Below the pieces are notes generated by a model. The model was not told where the DNA came from and searched no databases. It worked only from the letters and a program-made list of their open reading frames with translations. Shown here one piece after another: positions 1 through 8,878 of a stretch of DNA of 64,000 nt; position 1 is the stretch's first letter; each line of letters starts with the position of its first letter. This stretch comes from Prevotella sp. (GTDB taxonomy: Bacteria; Bacteroidota; Bacteroidia; Bacteroidales; Bacteroidaceae): NCBI GenBank assembly GCA_017619445.1, contig JAFZSI010000076.1, positions 41,744 through 105,743 of the forward strand, written 5' to 3'. The position numbers were made by a program, and so were the translations under genes.

Positions 1-896
1 TTAGCGGTCTTCAGCAGTTCGGTGAACGAACCGCGATCGTCAATATTCATCCGCAACGGGAAAGCAACTTTTTCCTTGGGCAGGTAGCTCAGGAAAGTAG
101 AGTACAACTTCTTTTCGAACGAATTATTGGGAATCTCTGGCATCAGTAGCGTCTGCGGCTGCTCATTGAACAAGTTTATCAGCTCAACAATATGTCCCAG
201 CGTCACTTTGTGTGTTATGGGGCAAAAACAATATCTGCCATCCTGCTTGGCAATCACCTCCAGCCCGTCGAACTCACAGCGGTGCTCGTTTCCTTCGAGT
301 GCATCGAGCATTTCAGTGACCAGGTCGTCTATATACAGCAGTTCCAGCTCCACGCTGGGGTCGTTCACCTGTATGGGCAGGTCGTTGGCGATGTTGTTGC
401 AGAAAGTAGCTACGGCAGAGTTGTAGTTCGGACGGCACCATTTGCCGAAGAGATTGGGAAAGCGATATATCAGCACCTTGGCCCCCGTTTCCTCCTGATA
501 GTGCAGGAACAAGTCTTCGCCGGCTTTCTTGCTGCGTCCATACTCACTGTTGCCAAAGCGTCCCGTAAGCGATGCCTGCTGCGAGCTGGAGAGCATCACA
601 GGGCACGTATTGCCCTGCTTTTTCAGTGTGTTGAGCAATGTGGAAGCAAATCCGAAATTACCCTCCATGAACTCGGAAGCCTCTTTCGGGCGATTTACAC
701 CTGCCAGATTGAAAACAAAGTCAGCCTCCTTGCAATACTCATCGAGTAGCGAGGGGGCTGTATCTATGTCATACTCCAGAATCTCGTCGATTTGCAGGTT
801 TGGACATGTGCGGTCTTTTCCTTCCTTAATATTTCTCAGCGAGGCACAAAGGTTTCTGCCTGCAAATCCCTTGGCTCCTGTAACAAGAATCTTCAT
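1..896 (-). CDS. capF: CapF/WbjC-type nucleotide-sugar reductase, partial
   Basis: The frame begins with ATG at 896 and runs off the left edge, giving about 298 codons; the family is about 370 residues, so the C-terminal end is missing. The N-terminus MKILVTGAKGFAGRNL is a Rossmann NAD(P) motif (GxxGxxG). Near the window edge, RGSFTELLKT is typical of the start of the C-terminal cupin part of CapF. In this family the enzyme reduces UDP-2-acetamido-2,6-dideoxy-L-arabino-hexos-4-ulose during UDP-N-acetyl-L-fucosamine synthesis for capsule or O-antigen. It starts 2 bases after the stop of capE, so the two are surely co-transcribed. The third enzyme, the 2-epimerase CapG/WbjD, is expected just outside the window. 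Confidence 0.85.
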   Translation of the reverse strand, partial: MKILVTGAKGFAGRNLCASLRNIKEGKDRTCPNLQIDEILEYDIDTAPSLLDEYCKEADFVFNLAGVNRPKEASEFMEGNFGFASTLLNTLKKQGNTCPVMLSSSQQASLTGRFGNSEYGRSKKAGEDLFLHYQEETGAKVLIYRFPNLFGKWCRPNYNSAVATFCNNIANDLPIQVNDPSVELELLYIDDLVTEMLDALEGNEHRCEFDGLEVIAKQDGRYCFCPITHKVTLGHIVELINLFNEQPQTLLMPEIPNNSFEKKLYSTFLSYLPKEKVAFPLRMNIDDRGSFTELLKTA

Positions 897-898
897 CG

Positions 899-1939
899 TT
901 ATTGCTTTGCCAGCTCATTCTGGATATACTCTAGCGAAGCTATCTTCGCTTTGGTCTCCTCCAGATTTAGGCGCTGGGTGTTGTTGGAATTGAACTCCTC
1001 AATCATGGCACGCTTCACGTTGCCCTCAGTGAAATACTTATCGTAGTTCAGGTCACGGTTATCTGCCGGCACACGGAAGAAGTTGCCCATGTCAATAGCT
1101 TTCGAGCATTCTTCCTTGGTGAGCAGTGTCTCATACATCTTCTCGCCGTGTCTTATCCCAATAACCTTGATGTCCTCTTTTTTGCCTCCAAACAGCTCGC
1201 ACACGGCCTCGGCCTGGGTCTGGATGGTGCAGGCCGGTGCTTTCTGCACCAGGATGTCGCCACTCTCGCCATGCTCAAAGGCAAAGAGCACCAAGTCAAC
1301 GGCCTCATCCAACGACATGATGAATCGAGTCATTGTAGGTTCGGTCACGGTGACGGGCAAACCATGGCGTATCTGGTCAATCCAAAGGGGTATGACAGAA
1401 CCGCGCGAGCACATCACATTACCGTAACGTGTGCAGCAGATTTTTGTTCTCGTCGGGTCGCACTGTCTTGCCTTGGCAACGGCAACTTTTTCCTCCACGG
1501 CCTTGGTAATTCCCATGGCGTTCACGGGATAGGCTGCCTTGTCGGTTGAAAGACAAATCACCGACTTCACCCCCTGTTCAATGGCGGCAGTCAGCACATT
1601 GTCAGTGCCGATGATGTTTGTGCGCACGGCCTCCATGGGGAAGAACTCGCACGATGGCACCTGCTTCAAGGCCGCAGCATGGAAAATATAGTCGGTGCCG
1701 GGCATAGCTGAGCGCACACTTTCCAATGAGCGCACATCGCCGATATAAAACTTTATCTTGTGCGCCTCCTGTGGAAACAGAACCTGATACTCATGGCGCA
1801 TGTCGTCTTGTTTCTTCTCATCACGCGAGAAAATGCGTATCTCGCGGATGTCGGTGTTCACGAAACGGCGCAGCACAGCATTGCCAAACGAGCCCGTGCC
1901 GCCCGTAATCATAAGGGTTTTGTCTTTGAAAATAGACAT
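899..1939 (-). CDS. capE: UDP-N-acetylglucosamine 4,6-dehydratase (CapE/WbjB type)
   Basis: A 346-residue extended short-chain dehydrogenase. The nucleotide-binding motif TGGTGSFGNAVL lies at residues 12-23, and the catalytic region reads NAMGITKAVEEK: methionine stands where most relatives have the YxxxK tyrosine, as known for the CapE/FlaA1 inverting dehydratases. The enzyme removes water from UDP-GlcNAc and inverts C5, the first step towards UDP-L-FucNAc. The gene is immediately upstream of capF (2-base gap). A good promoter lies about 340 bases upstream (2281-2311), so the transcript has a long leader. Full family length; confident in family, slightly less in the exact sugar product. Confidence 0.88.
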   Translation of the reverse strand: MSIFKDKTLMITGGTGSFGNAVLRRFVNTDIREIRIFSRDEKKQDDMRHEYQVLFPQEAHKIKFYIGDVRSLESVRSAMPGTDYIFHAAALKQVPSCEFFPMEAVRTNIIGTDNVLTAAIEQGVKSVICLSTDKAAYPVNAMGITKAVEEKVAVAKARQCDPTRTKICCTRYGNVMCSRGSVIPLWIDQIRHGLPVTVTEPTMTRFIMSLDEAVDLVLFAFEHGESGDILVQKAPACTIQTQAEAVCELFGGKKEDIKVIGIRHGEKMYETLLTKEECSKAIDMGNFFRVPADNRDLNYDKYFTEGNVKRAMIEEFNSNNTQRLNLEETKAKIASLEYIQNELAKQ

Positions 1940-2633
1940 ACTGAGATATTTACGATTTACTGTATTGACAATTTACGTATTAACAGTTCACAATCGTTAA
2001 CTGCCCAAACAGCACGAATCAGATGCAGAAGAACTAAAAAGCAATAAAACATTTCCCCACAGCCTCTGCTGAGGGATAATGCCATTTCTTGCCATAAAAA
2101 CACAGTGCGATTCAAGCCTGCATCCGCATAGGAGCACAACTACAGCAACAAACAAGGACATGAAGATACCACTGACTGACGTTTTCCTCTCTCCGTTTAC
2201 CCTTGTCTCCCTTTCTCCTTTTTCTTCTTTTATCAGTCCTGCTGTGCTCGCAGATCCGTACTATTCGTCTAATTGCGGTGCAAAGGTAAACAATATTGTT
2301 GACCTGACAAAGATTTTCACGTTTTTTATCTCACTATTATTGCGCGCAGGTGTATTTACGCCCAAATAACAAATGGAAAATAGGTGTTTTGATAAAGACA
2401 TAACAACCATTTGCTTGTTTCTGGTTTATATATACAAAAAATACAAAATTTCTTTACATTACCATCCATTAATATAACATATGCCCACTCAAAGACATTG
2501 CATCGGGAAGAACAGGAAGAAAGATAATTCGAAACAACCTTAAACTGCCCAGAACGCTGTTTTGTCGTCATAAATATTTACAAAAGAGTTACAAACAGAA
2601 AGATCAACAGTCTTGGAAAACGGCTCGGGGTTG
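1940..2633. other. 694-bp AT-rich gap in the polysaccharide cluster
   Basis: No convincing protein gene was found on either strand. The only structured signal is a minus-strand promoter at 2281-2311 that would transcribe towards capE. There is a pyrimidine-rich tract on the plus strand at about 2190-2230 (CTCTCTCC / CCCTTTCTCC), weakly resembling the CTCTCCTCTT micro-repeats found elsewhere in the window. A upxY/upxZ-type leader gene, common in Bacteroides capsule loci, was looked for and not seen. Confidence 0.6.
2281..2311 (-). promoter_or_regulatory. Bacteroidetes-type promoter for capE-capF
   Basis: Read on the minus strand: TTTG (2308-2311), a 19-base spacer, then TACCTTTG (2281-2288). 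This matches the -33/-7 consensus of the Bacteroidetes primary sigma factor exactly. Transcription would start near 2273, leaving about 335 bases before the capE ATG. Confidence 0.75.
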
Positions 2634-3761
2634 CTACTTCCAATACTTCCGAAGTTTGTGCAACCAACTATTGTTGCCATAGCGCCAAAGGGCATAGCGG
2701 AGGCCGAAACGACGGTAGGCACGCTCAAAAATGCGGCGGTGGCGATAGCCGTTATAGTTGCACTGAAGGGCTGGTTGACCACAGTTTTCCAGTTGAGCCT
2801 CAACGAGTTGCAGCTGCGACAAAACAGCATTAAGGTATTGCTGGCCACGCAGAGTGTTGACCAACACGAGCGAACAGCCGCGGTCGTCAGCGTTCATCTG
2901 GGGGGCTGTGCGCTCCCATCCCCAGAAATCGCCGAGGGTGATGTCTGAGGGGCGGCGGAAATTCTTGAACGGACAGGCAAAACACGAGTAGCGCTCGGTG
3001 TAGTTGCGCATGAAAAGAAACTTATACGCGTCTGTAGAAACCACCTTGCCGCCACCTTCAAAGGTTTCGCGGTGGGCGCGCCATCCGAAACGTTTTTTGT
3101 CACGGAACTCAACATGTGAGAAACTTACGCCAGCCTTGCGCTCCATCATTGCAAGGTAATCACGCCAGACGAACGGGCCTGGAACGCCGTGGCAGACAAT
3201 GTCAACCAACAGAAGTTGCTCGCTTTCAGCCCATTTGCTTCCGAGGAAAGCGCGCAAACCAGCTGTCTGACAGGCTGTTCCTGAGAACAACACAGTCTTG
3301 CATGCCTCCAAATCGCGCAGTACCTGAGAGAAAACGCCCGTCAGGTCGCTCTGAACATATTTGCTGCCACGCATGGCGTCGCGTTCCTCGCGGGTAGTTG
3401 CCCGTTTGTGCACCACACGAAAATGTTCAGCAAAGGCCGCCCCATAGACCACCCCGCCATGAGTAATTACCACGTCACTGAGGGCCGCAAACACCGCTCC
3501 ACTGCGACTTTTCTCCACTTCGGCAGAGTCGTTATGACGGGCAGCAAACGCCTGTGGCTCAGAAAAATCTGCACTTGTATCATAATCGGCACGAAACGCG
3601 CACACCCGCTCACACCGTCCGCAGTCCACACAGCGGTCCGCATCAACCTCTGGATACAAGAAACCAAGGCCATCGGGCCGCATGGAGATAGCTCCGTGGG
3701 CGCAGATGCTTTGACAGGCGGTGCAGCCGCTACAGTCCTGGGGATTCTGAAGACGTATCAT
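2634..3761 (-). CDS. Iron-sulfur, coenzyme F420 hydrogenase/dehydrogenase beta-subunit family protein
   Basis: A 375-residue protein with two N-terminal ferredoxin-type 4Fe-4S motifs: CSGCTACQSIC (residues 15-25) and CVDCGRCERVC (about 43-53). These are followed by the FrhB-type domain, including the GTACQTAGLR region and a later CFACPF cysteine pair. Proteins of this family occur in exopolysaccharide clusters, often near pyruvyltransferases or flippases; the reaction is not known, and a role in redox modification of a sugar is inference. The start codon overlaps the stop of the flippase gene by 4 bases (ATGA), so translation is probably coupled. It is the last gene of its transcription unit before the 694-bp gap. 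Confidence 0.75.
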   Translation of the reverse strand: MIRLQNPQDCSGCTACQSICAHGAISMRPDGLGFLYPEVDADRCVDCGRCERVCAFRADYDTSADFSEPQAFAARHNDSAEVEKSRSGAVFAALSDVVITHGGVVYGAAFAEHFRVVHKRATTREERDAMRGSKYVQSDLTGVFSQVLRDLEACKTVLFSGTACQTAGLRAFLGSKWAESEQLLLVDIVCHGVPGPFVWRDYLAMMERKAGVSFSHVEFRDKKRFGWRAHRETFEGGGKVVSTDAYKFLFMRNYTERYSCFACPFKNFRRPSDITLGDFWGWERTAPQMNADDRGCSLVLVNTLRGQQYLNAVLSQLQLVEAQLENCGQPALQCNYNGYRHRRIFERAYRRFGLRYALWRYGNNSWLHKLRKYWK

Positions 3762-5299
3762 CGGTTCAACAGTTTATTAATCAGCCTTCGGGCCTTGTTT
3801 TTCACGAATATGCGCTCCTCGGCATTGCATCCGATATAGAACACCACGGCAAACGAGCTCAGCAGACACACCAACGACAACACGACAAACCGCAGGAAAC
3901 TCTCGCCTGGCCAAAGATGGGCCACCAATAGGGGAAGCACCAGCGAGAGCAGCGTCACCACAATGACATTGAAATACACGCGCCGCAAATACTCGCCTGC
4001 CTTTAGGTGAATCATATTTCGGAGCATATAGATGCGCGCAAAGAAACAAATCTGCGACACGACTATGGCCACCACCATCACCGTCTCGGGTATGCAGCCC
4101 ATGCGCAGCAGAACGTAGGAAATGGGCAGGTTGAGCATGTTCAGTCCTCCTACCACAAGCTGGTAGTCGCGAATCTTTCCCGTAGCCAACTGCGCCGTAA
4201 TGAGCGGGTTGGAGATGCTCTCGCACATGCCGAACGTCAGCACCAGTTGGGTGAACAGCACGGCATGGTCGGGAACTTTCTTCAGCCACAAGTCGAGCAC
4301 GTAATGGGTATTGAGCAGAATAGGCAGCGAGAGCAACAGCAACATGTAGAACGACAGCCGCGCGCCCTGATACAACAGTCGCATCATGTAGTCGTGGTCG
4401 CCAGAGGCATACGACTTGGTGATTTGCGGATTAAGGGCCGTCATGAAGTTGCTCACGAAGCCGTGAACAGCCTTATTAACCGACATCGACACACCGCGAG
4501 CGGCATTGACAGCCGGACCCGCAAACAGGTTGATGATAACATTGCCGCCTTGGTCGCGTAGCACCGCCGCAGTGGCGCCAATGTAATTCCAGCCTGCAAA
4601 GGTAAACATCTGAGTGATAAGCTGTTTATCGCGCGACAGACGATAACGGCACTCGGAGAAATGCTTGCCGCAATACCATCCGTAGATGGCGCGGAGCATC
4701 ACGGTAACGAGTGCCATCAGTATGGCATAAAACACCAGGCGGTCTGCACCCGACATCTGGATGGCAAAAGCAATGAGGAGTTTCATCACACCATCGACAA
4801 TGGTGATGTAGGCAAAGGCCGACATGCGCTCGTGTGCGATAATGACAGCACGATAGGGCATGGTAGCCAGCGTCAACGCAAACGTGGCCACCGACAGATG
4901 GAACACCCAATAGGCAGCCGTCATGCGCTCGGGGGGAATGACCATCTTGTTGGCAAGGAACCAAAGGCCGACAGTCTCGGCCAGCACAACGATGATAAAG
5001 GATATGAGCAGCTGGATGGTGATGGCAGCCGAGAACACCTCGCTCAGTCTGGAGTCTTCCTTGCGCCCCAACTCGAACGTAAGAAAACGGCTGATGGATG
5101 AAGAAACTGAATGGGAAACCACCGAAAACAGACCCACAAAACCACCTACCACATTGTAAATGCCATAGTCAACCACACCCAACGCATGGAGAATCACACG
5201 GCTCGTGTATAGACTGATGGCCATGAGCAGCAACATGCGCATATAGAGCATGAGCGTGTTCTTGGCTATTCGTTTGCTGTTTTCGGTGTTTTTGGACAT
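3758..5299 (-). CDS. wzx: Polysaccharide flippase, Wzx/MATE-like
   Basis: A 513-residue, very hydrophobic protein. It opens with a short charged tail (MSKNTENSKRIAKNTLMLYMR) and then the segment SLYTSRVILHALGVVDYGIYNVVGG, typical of oligosaccharide flippases; about 12-14 transmembrane helices can be drawn. It would flip lipid-linked repeat units across the inner membrane for capsule or O-antigen assembly. It is the first gene of the minus-strand unit, with a promoter at 5368-5398, and overlaps the following iron-sulfur gene by 4 bases. The symbol is by function, not by a verified orthologue. Confidence 0.82.
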   Translation of the reverse strand: MSKNTENSKRIAKNTLMLYMRMLLLMAISLYTSRVILHALGVVDYGIYNVVGGFVGLFSVVSHSVSSSISRFLTFELGRKEDSRLSEVFSAAITIQLLISFIIVVLAETVGLWFLANKMVIPPERMTAAYWVFHLSVATFALTLATMPYRAVIIAHERMSAFAYITIVDGVMKLLIAFAIQMSGADRLVFYAILMALVTVMLRAIYGWYCGKHFSECRYRLSRDKQLITQMFTFAGWNYIGATAAVLRDQGGNVIINLFAGPAVNAARGVSMSVNKAVHGFVSNFMTALNPQITKSYASGDHDYMMRLLYQGARLSFYMLLLLSLPILLNTHYVLDLWLKKVPDHAVLFTQLVLTFGMCESISNPLITAQLATGKIRDYQLVVGGLNMLNLPISYVLLRMGCIPETVMVVAIVVSQICFFARIYMLRNMIHLKAGEYLRRVYFNVIVVTLLSLVLPLLVAHLWPGESFLRFVVLSLVCLLSSFAVVFYIGCNAEERIFVKNKARRLINKLLNR

Positions 5300-5367
5300 T
5301 GAGTATTATTGGTGGTGTTGCATAGCCCAACCCCTTCGCATGGCGAAAGTAGTATGAAAAGAGCGGC

Positions 5368-5398
5368 TAAAGGTACAAAGTTTTTAGCAACAGACAAA
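5368..5398 (-). promoter_or_regulatory. Promoter for the flippase gene
   Basis: Minus strand: TTTG (5395-5398), 19-base spacer, TACCTTTA (5368-5375). It is a near-consensus Bacteroidetes promoter facing away from the dxs promoter, so the 200-bp gap 5300-5507 is a divergent promoter region. Confidence 0.65.
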
Positions 5399-5446
5399 GA
5401 ATTTGGCAAAGAATTAGCCCCAGAAGTGCGATTTTTAGCAAATTGT

Positions 5447-5477
5447 TTTGTGCCTCGGCAAGAAAATTGTACCTTTG
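5447..5477 (+). promoter_or_regulatory. Promoter for dxs-trkA-trkH
   Basis: TTTG (5447-5450), 19-base spacer, TACCTTTG (5470-5477): a perfect consensus match. Transcription would start near 5484. Because the -7 box lies inside the longest open frame of dxs, it decides for the ATG at 5508. Confidence 0.8.
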
Positions 5478-5507
5478 CAAGGTTATAGAATCATTTGCGT
5501 CATTGAA

Positions 5508-7448
5508 ATGAGCGAAAAAGAGAAATACGGACTGCTCAGCCAAATCAACTCACCGGCAGACCTGCGAAAACTCAAGGTCGAGCAACTGCCCGAGGTGTGC
5601 AAAGAATTGCGCGCCGACATTGTTGACGAACTGGCAGTAAACCCGGGCCATCTGGCCTCAAGCCTCGGAGCCGTCGAAATAACGGTCGCTCTGCACTATG
5701 TGTTTGACACACCAGAGGACCGCATCGTGTGGGACGTGGGACATCAGGCCTACGGCCACAAGATTATTACGGGCCGGCGCGAGGCATTCTGCACTAACCG
5801 CAAACTGAACGGCATTCGCCCGTTCCCGTCACCTGCAGAAAGCCCTTACGACTCCTTTGTCTGCGGACACGCATCCAATTCTATTTCTGCCGCACTTGGC
5901 ATGGCCGTAGCCAGCTCTTTGGAACAGGACGAGAAACAGAAAAACCACAGAAAAGTTGTGGCTGTCATCGGTGACGGCGCCATGAGCGGCGGACTGGCAT
6001 TCGAAGGACTAAACAACGTGTCGTCGTCGCCCAACGACCTGCTCATCATCCTCAATGACAACAACATGTCCATCGACCGTTCGGTGGGTGGCATGAAGCA
6101 ATATCTGCTCAATCTCAATACCAACGAGACCTACAACGCGCTTCGCTATAAAGCCTCCAACTGGCTCCGCTCGCGGGGAATGATGAACGATGACCGCCGA
6201 AAAGGACTTATCCGCCTGAGCAACGCATTTAAGTCGGCTATCTCGCATCAGCAGAACATTTTCGAGGGCATGAATATCCGATATTTCGGACCCTTCGACG
6301 GGCACAACGTGCTTGAACTGGTGCGCCTGCTGCGCCAGCTGAAAAAGATGAAAGGCCCGAAACTGCTTCATCTGCACACCGTGAAAGGTAAAGGTTACGA
6401 ACCCGCCGAGAAACACGCCACTGTGTGGCATGCACCGGGCAAGTTCAACGCAGCTACAGGCGAGCGTCAGGTGAGCGCAGCCACCAACGTGCCACCAAAA
6501 TTCCAGGATGTGTTTGGCCACACCCTGCTCGAACTGGCACAGAACAATCCGCGCATCGTGGGTGTCACGCCTGCCATGCCTACAGGATGCTCCATGAACA
6601 TCATGATGAAGGCCATGCCAACCCGCACATTCGACGTGGGCATTGCCGAGGGACATGCCATCACGTTCTCCGGCGGTATGGCAAAAGACGGACTGCAACC
6701 TTTCTGCAACATCTACAGCGCTTTTGCGCAGAGAGCCTACGACAACATCATACACGATGTGGCCATGCTCAATCTGCCCGTCGTCATCTGTCTCGACCGG
6801 GCTGGTCTCGTAGGCGAGGACGGTCCCACGCACCACGGAGCTTTCGACCTGGCTGCCCTGCGCCCCATTCCCAACATCACCATCGCTTCGCCCATGGACG
6901 AACATGAACTGCGCCGACTAATGTACACGGCTCAGTTACCAGAAAAAGGAACGTTTGTTATCCGCTATCCCCGCGGACGGGGCGAACTGACTGACTGGCA
7001 GTGCCCATTTGAGGAAATTACCGTCGGAACAGGCCGCAAGCTGCACGACGGAACCGATGTGGCCGTGCTCTCTATCGGTCCTATCGGCAACGAAGTGAAA
7101 AAAGCTATCGCACACATAGAAAAAGAACACGATGGCATCGACAAAGGCCCGTCAGTTGCCCACTATGACATGCGTTTCCTGAAACCTCTCGACGAACAGC
7201 TGCTCAACGAGGTTGGCCAACGCTTTAGCCGTGTGATTACTATTGAGGACGGCGTGCGCAACGGCGGTCTCGGCTCGGCTGTGCTCGAATGGTTCAATGA
7301 CCATGGTTTTCAGCCGCAAGTCATACGACTTGGACTGCCCGATAACTTCGTGGAGCACGGCACTGTGAGCGAACTGCGACAGATTGTGGGCATTGACTGC
7401 GAAAACATCCGCAAGGCCATTCTCCAACAAGTACGGGAAACCATCTGA
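5508..7448 (+). CDS. dxs: 1-deoxy-D-xylulose-5-phosphate synthase
   Basis: Condenses pyruvate and glyceraldehyde 3-phosphate to DXP, the entry step of the MEP isoprenoid pathway and a source of thiamine and pyridoxal precursors. The 646-residue protein has the full family architecture: [19 protein letters not shown] near the N-terminus, [12 protein letters not shown], the thiamine-diphosphate/Mg motif GDGAMSGG followed by NDNNMSID, and the transketolase-type [15 protein letters not shown] in the second half. The reading frame stays open upstream to a TTG at 5448, but the promoter -7 box at 5470-5477 lies in that stretch, so ATG 5508 ([16 protein letters not shown]) is chosen. It is first in an apparent operon with trkA (44-base gap) and trkH. 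Confidence 0.95.
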   Translation: MSEKEKYGLLSQINSPADLRKLKVEQLPEVCKELRADIVDELAVNPGHLASSLGAVEITVALHYVFDTPEDRIVWDVGHQAYGHKIITGRREAFCTNRKLNGIRPFPSPAESPYDSFVCGHASNSISAALGMAVASSLEQDEKQKNHRKVVAVIGDGAMSGGLAFEGLNNVSSSPNDLLIILNDNNMSIDRSVGGMKQYLLNLNTNETYNALRYKASNWLRSRGMMNDDRRKGLIRLSNAFKSAISHQQNIFEGMNIRYFGPFDGHNVLELVRLLRQLKKMKGPKLLHLHTVKGKGYEPAEKHATVWHAPGKFNAATGERQVSAATNVPPKFQDVFGHTLLELAQNNPRIVGVTPAMPTGCSMNIMMKAMPTRTFDVGIAEGHAITFSGGMAKDGLQPFCNIYSAFAQRAYDNIIHDVAMLNLPVVICLDRAGLVGEDGPTHHGAFDLAALRPIPNITIASPMDEHELRRLMYTAQLPEKGTFVIRYPRGRGELTDWQCPFEEITVGTGRKLHDGTDVAVLSIGPIGNEVKKAIAHIEKEHDGIDKGPSVAHYDMRFLKPLDEQLLNEVGQRFSRVITIEDGVRNGGLGSAVLEWFNDHGFQPQVIRLGLPDNFVEHGTVSELRQIVGIDCENIRKAILQQVRETI

Positions 7449-7492
7449 CAACTGACAACAGAAATCAACCTACATCCATCCCATATCAGCCC

Positions 7493-8839
7493 ATGAAAAT
7501 CATCATCGTCGGCGCATACGCCATAGGAACCCATCTGGCAAAACTTCTTTCCAGAAACAACCACGACACCGTGCTCATCGACTCAGATGAGGAACGGTTG
7601 TCGAGCATCAGCAGCGACTACGACCTGATGACCATTCAGGCATCGGCATCACGCATCAGGACCCTCAAAGAAGCAGGCGTCAGCGGTGCTGACCTGTTCA
7701 TCGCCGTAACGCCCGATGAAAACCTCAATATGAACTCATGTATGCTGGCCAAGGCTATGGGAGCAAAGCGCACCGTAGCCAAGGTTGACAACTACGAATA
7801 CACCGACCCCAAGCTCAACGCGGTTTTCGAGAAGGTGGGCATCACCAAACTCATCTACCCTGAGAATCTTGCTGCGCGCGACATATCAAGCGGATTGAAA
7901 ATGTCTTGGGTGCGCCAGCGATGGGATGTGCACGAAGGAGCGCTCATCATGTTAGGCATCAAGCTGCGCGACACCTGCGAGATTCTCAACGAGCCGCTGA
8001 AAGACCTCTGCAAACCCGAGTCGCCCTATCACATCGTGGCCGTGAAACGCAACGGAGAAACCATCATCCCGCGCGGTGACGACGTTCTCAAGTTGAACGA
8101 CCTCGCCTACTTCATGACCACGCGAACCTACATTCCCTACATCCGCAAGATTGTGGGCAAAGAGCACTATGTTGACGTGAAGAACGTAATGATTATGGGT
8201 GGCGGAGCGACGGCCATTCGTGCCACGAGCATGATTCCTGAATACATGAACGTGAAAATCATCGAAGAAGACGAGGCCCGTTGCGAGCGCATCAACGAAC
8301 TGATTGACACCGACCGCGTCATGGTGATTCACGGCGATGGACGCGATTTGTCGCTGCTCAGCGAAGAAGGAATCAAGAACACACAGGCATTCGTCGCCCT
8401 GACAGGCAATGCCGAAACCAACATCCTTGCCTGCTTGACTGCCAAGCGCTTAGGAGTGAGGAAAACTGTAGCCATGGTCGAGAACTTCGATTATGTAGAT
8501 ATGGCTGAGAGTCTCGACATCGGCACCATCATCAACAAAAAAGCCCTGGCGGCCAGCTACATCTATCAGTTGATGCTCGATGCCGACGTGAACAACATCC
8601 GTTTCCTGATGTCTGCCAACGCCGATGTGGCGGAATTCACAGCCCAGCCAGGCTCTAAAGTGACGCGCAAACGTGTGTTTGAGTTAGGATTGCCCAAAGG
8701 TGCCACCATTGGCGGCCTGGTGCGCAATGGTGAAGGCCAGCTGGTGAGCGGCGGCACCCAGATTGAGGCCGGCGACTCGGTGGTGGTGTTCTGCCATGAC
8801 ATCAATATGTCGAAAATCGAGAAATTCTTCAAATACTGA
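7493..8839 (+). CDS. trkA: Trk potassium uptake regulator TrkA
   Basis: A 448-residue cytoplasmic, membrane-associated protein that gates the TrkH channel in response to nucleotides. It contains two RCK (TrkA-N plus TrkA-C) repeats: the first begins MKIIIVGAYAIGTHLAKLL and the second NVMIMGGGATAIRATSMI at about residue 230. The first glycine motif reads GAYAIG instead of the usual GAGxVG, a small deviation that may affect NAD(H) binding at that site. The C-terminal end has the TrkA-C pattern (LPKGATIGGLVRNGE...GDSVVVFC). It lies between dxs and trkH with gaps of 44 and 39 bases, and so probably shares their promoter. Confidence 0.93.
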   Translation: MKIIIVGAYAIGTHLAKLLSRNNHDTVLIDSDEERLSSISSDYDLMTIQASASRIRTLKEAGVSGADLFIAVTPDENLNMNSCMLAKAMGAKRTVAKVDNYEYTDPKLNAVFEKVGITKLIYPENLAARDISSGLKMSWVRQRWDVHEGALIMLGIKLRDTCEILNEPLKDLCKPESPYHIVAVKRNGETIIPRGDDVLKLNDLAYFMTTRTYIPYIRKIVGKEHYVDVKNVMIMGGGATAIRATSMIPEYMNVKIIEEDEARCERINELIDTDRVMVIHGDGRDLSLLSEEGIKNTQAFVALTGNAETNILACLTAKRLGVRKTVAMVENFDYVDMAESLDIGTIINKKALAASYIYQLMLDADVNNIRFLMSANADVAEFTAQPGSKVTRKRVFELGLPKGATIGGLVRNGEGQLVSGGTQIEAGDSVVVFCHDINMSKIEKFFKY

Positions 8840-8878
8840 TTCAATACCGACTCCGACATCCACAATTCCGAAGAACAG

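Noticed and set aside
2079-2571. Small open frames in the capsule gap (both strands, 71-96 codons)
   Set aside because: Cysteine- and phenylalanine-rich translations without motifs, low-complexity DNA, and no fitting promoter.
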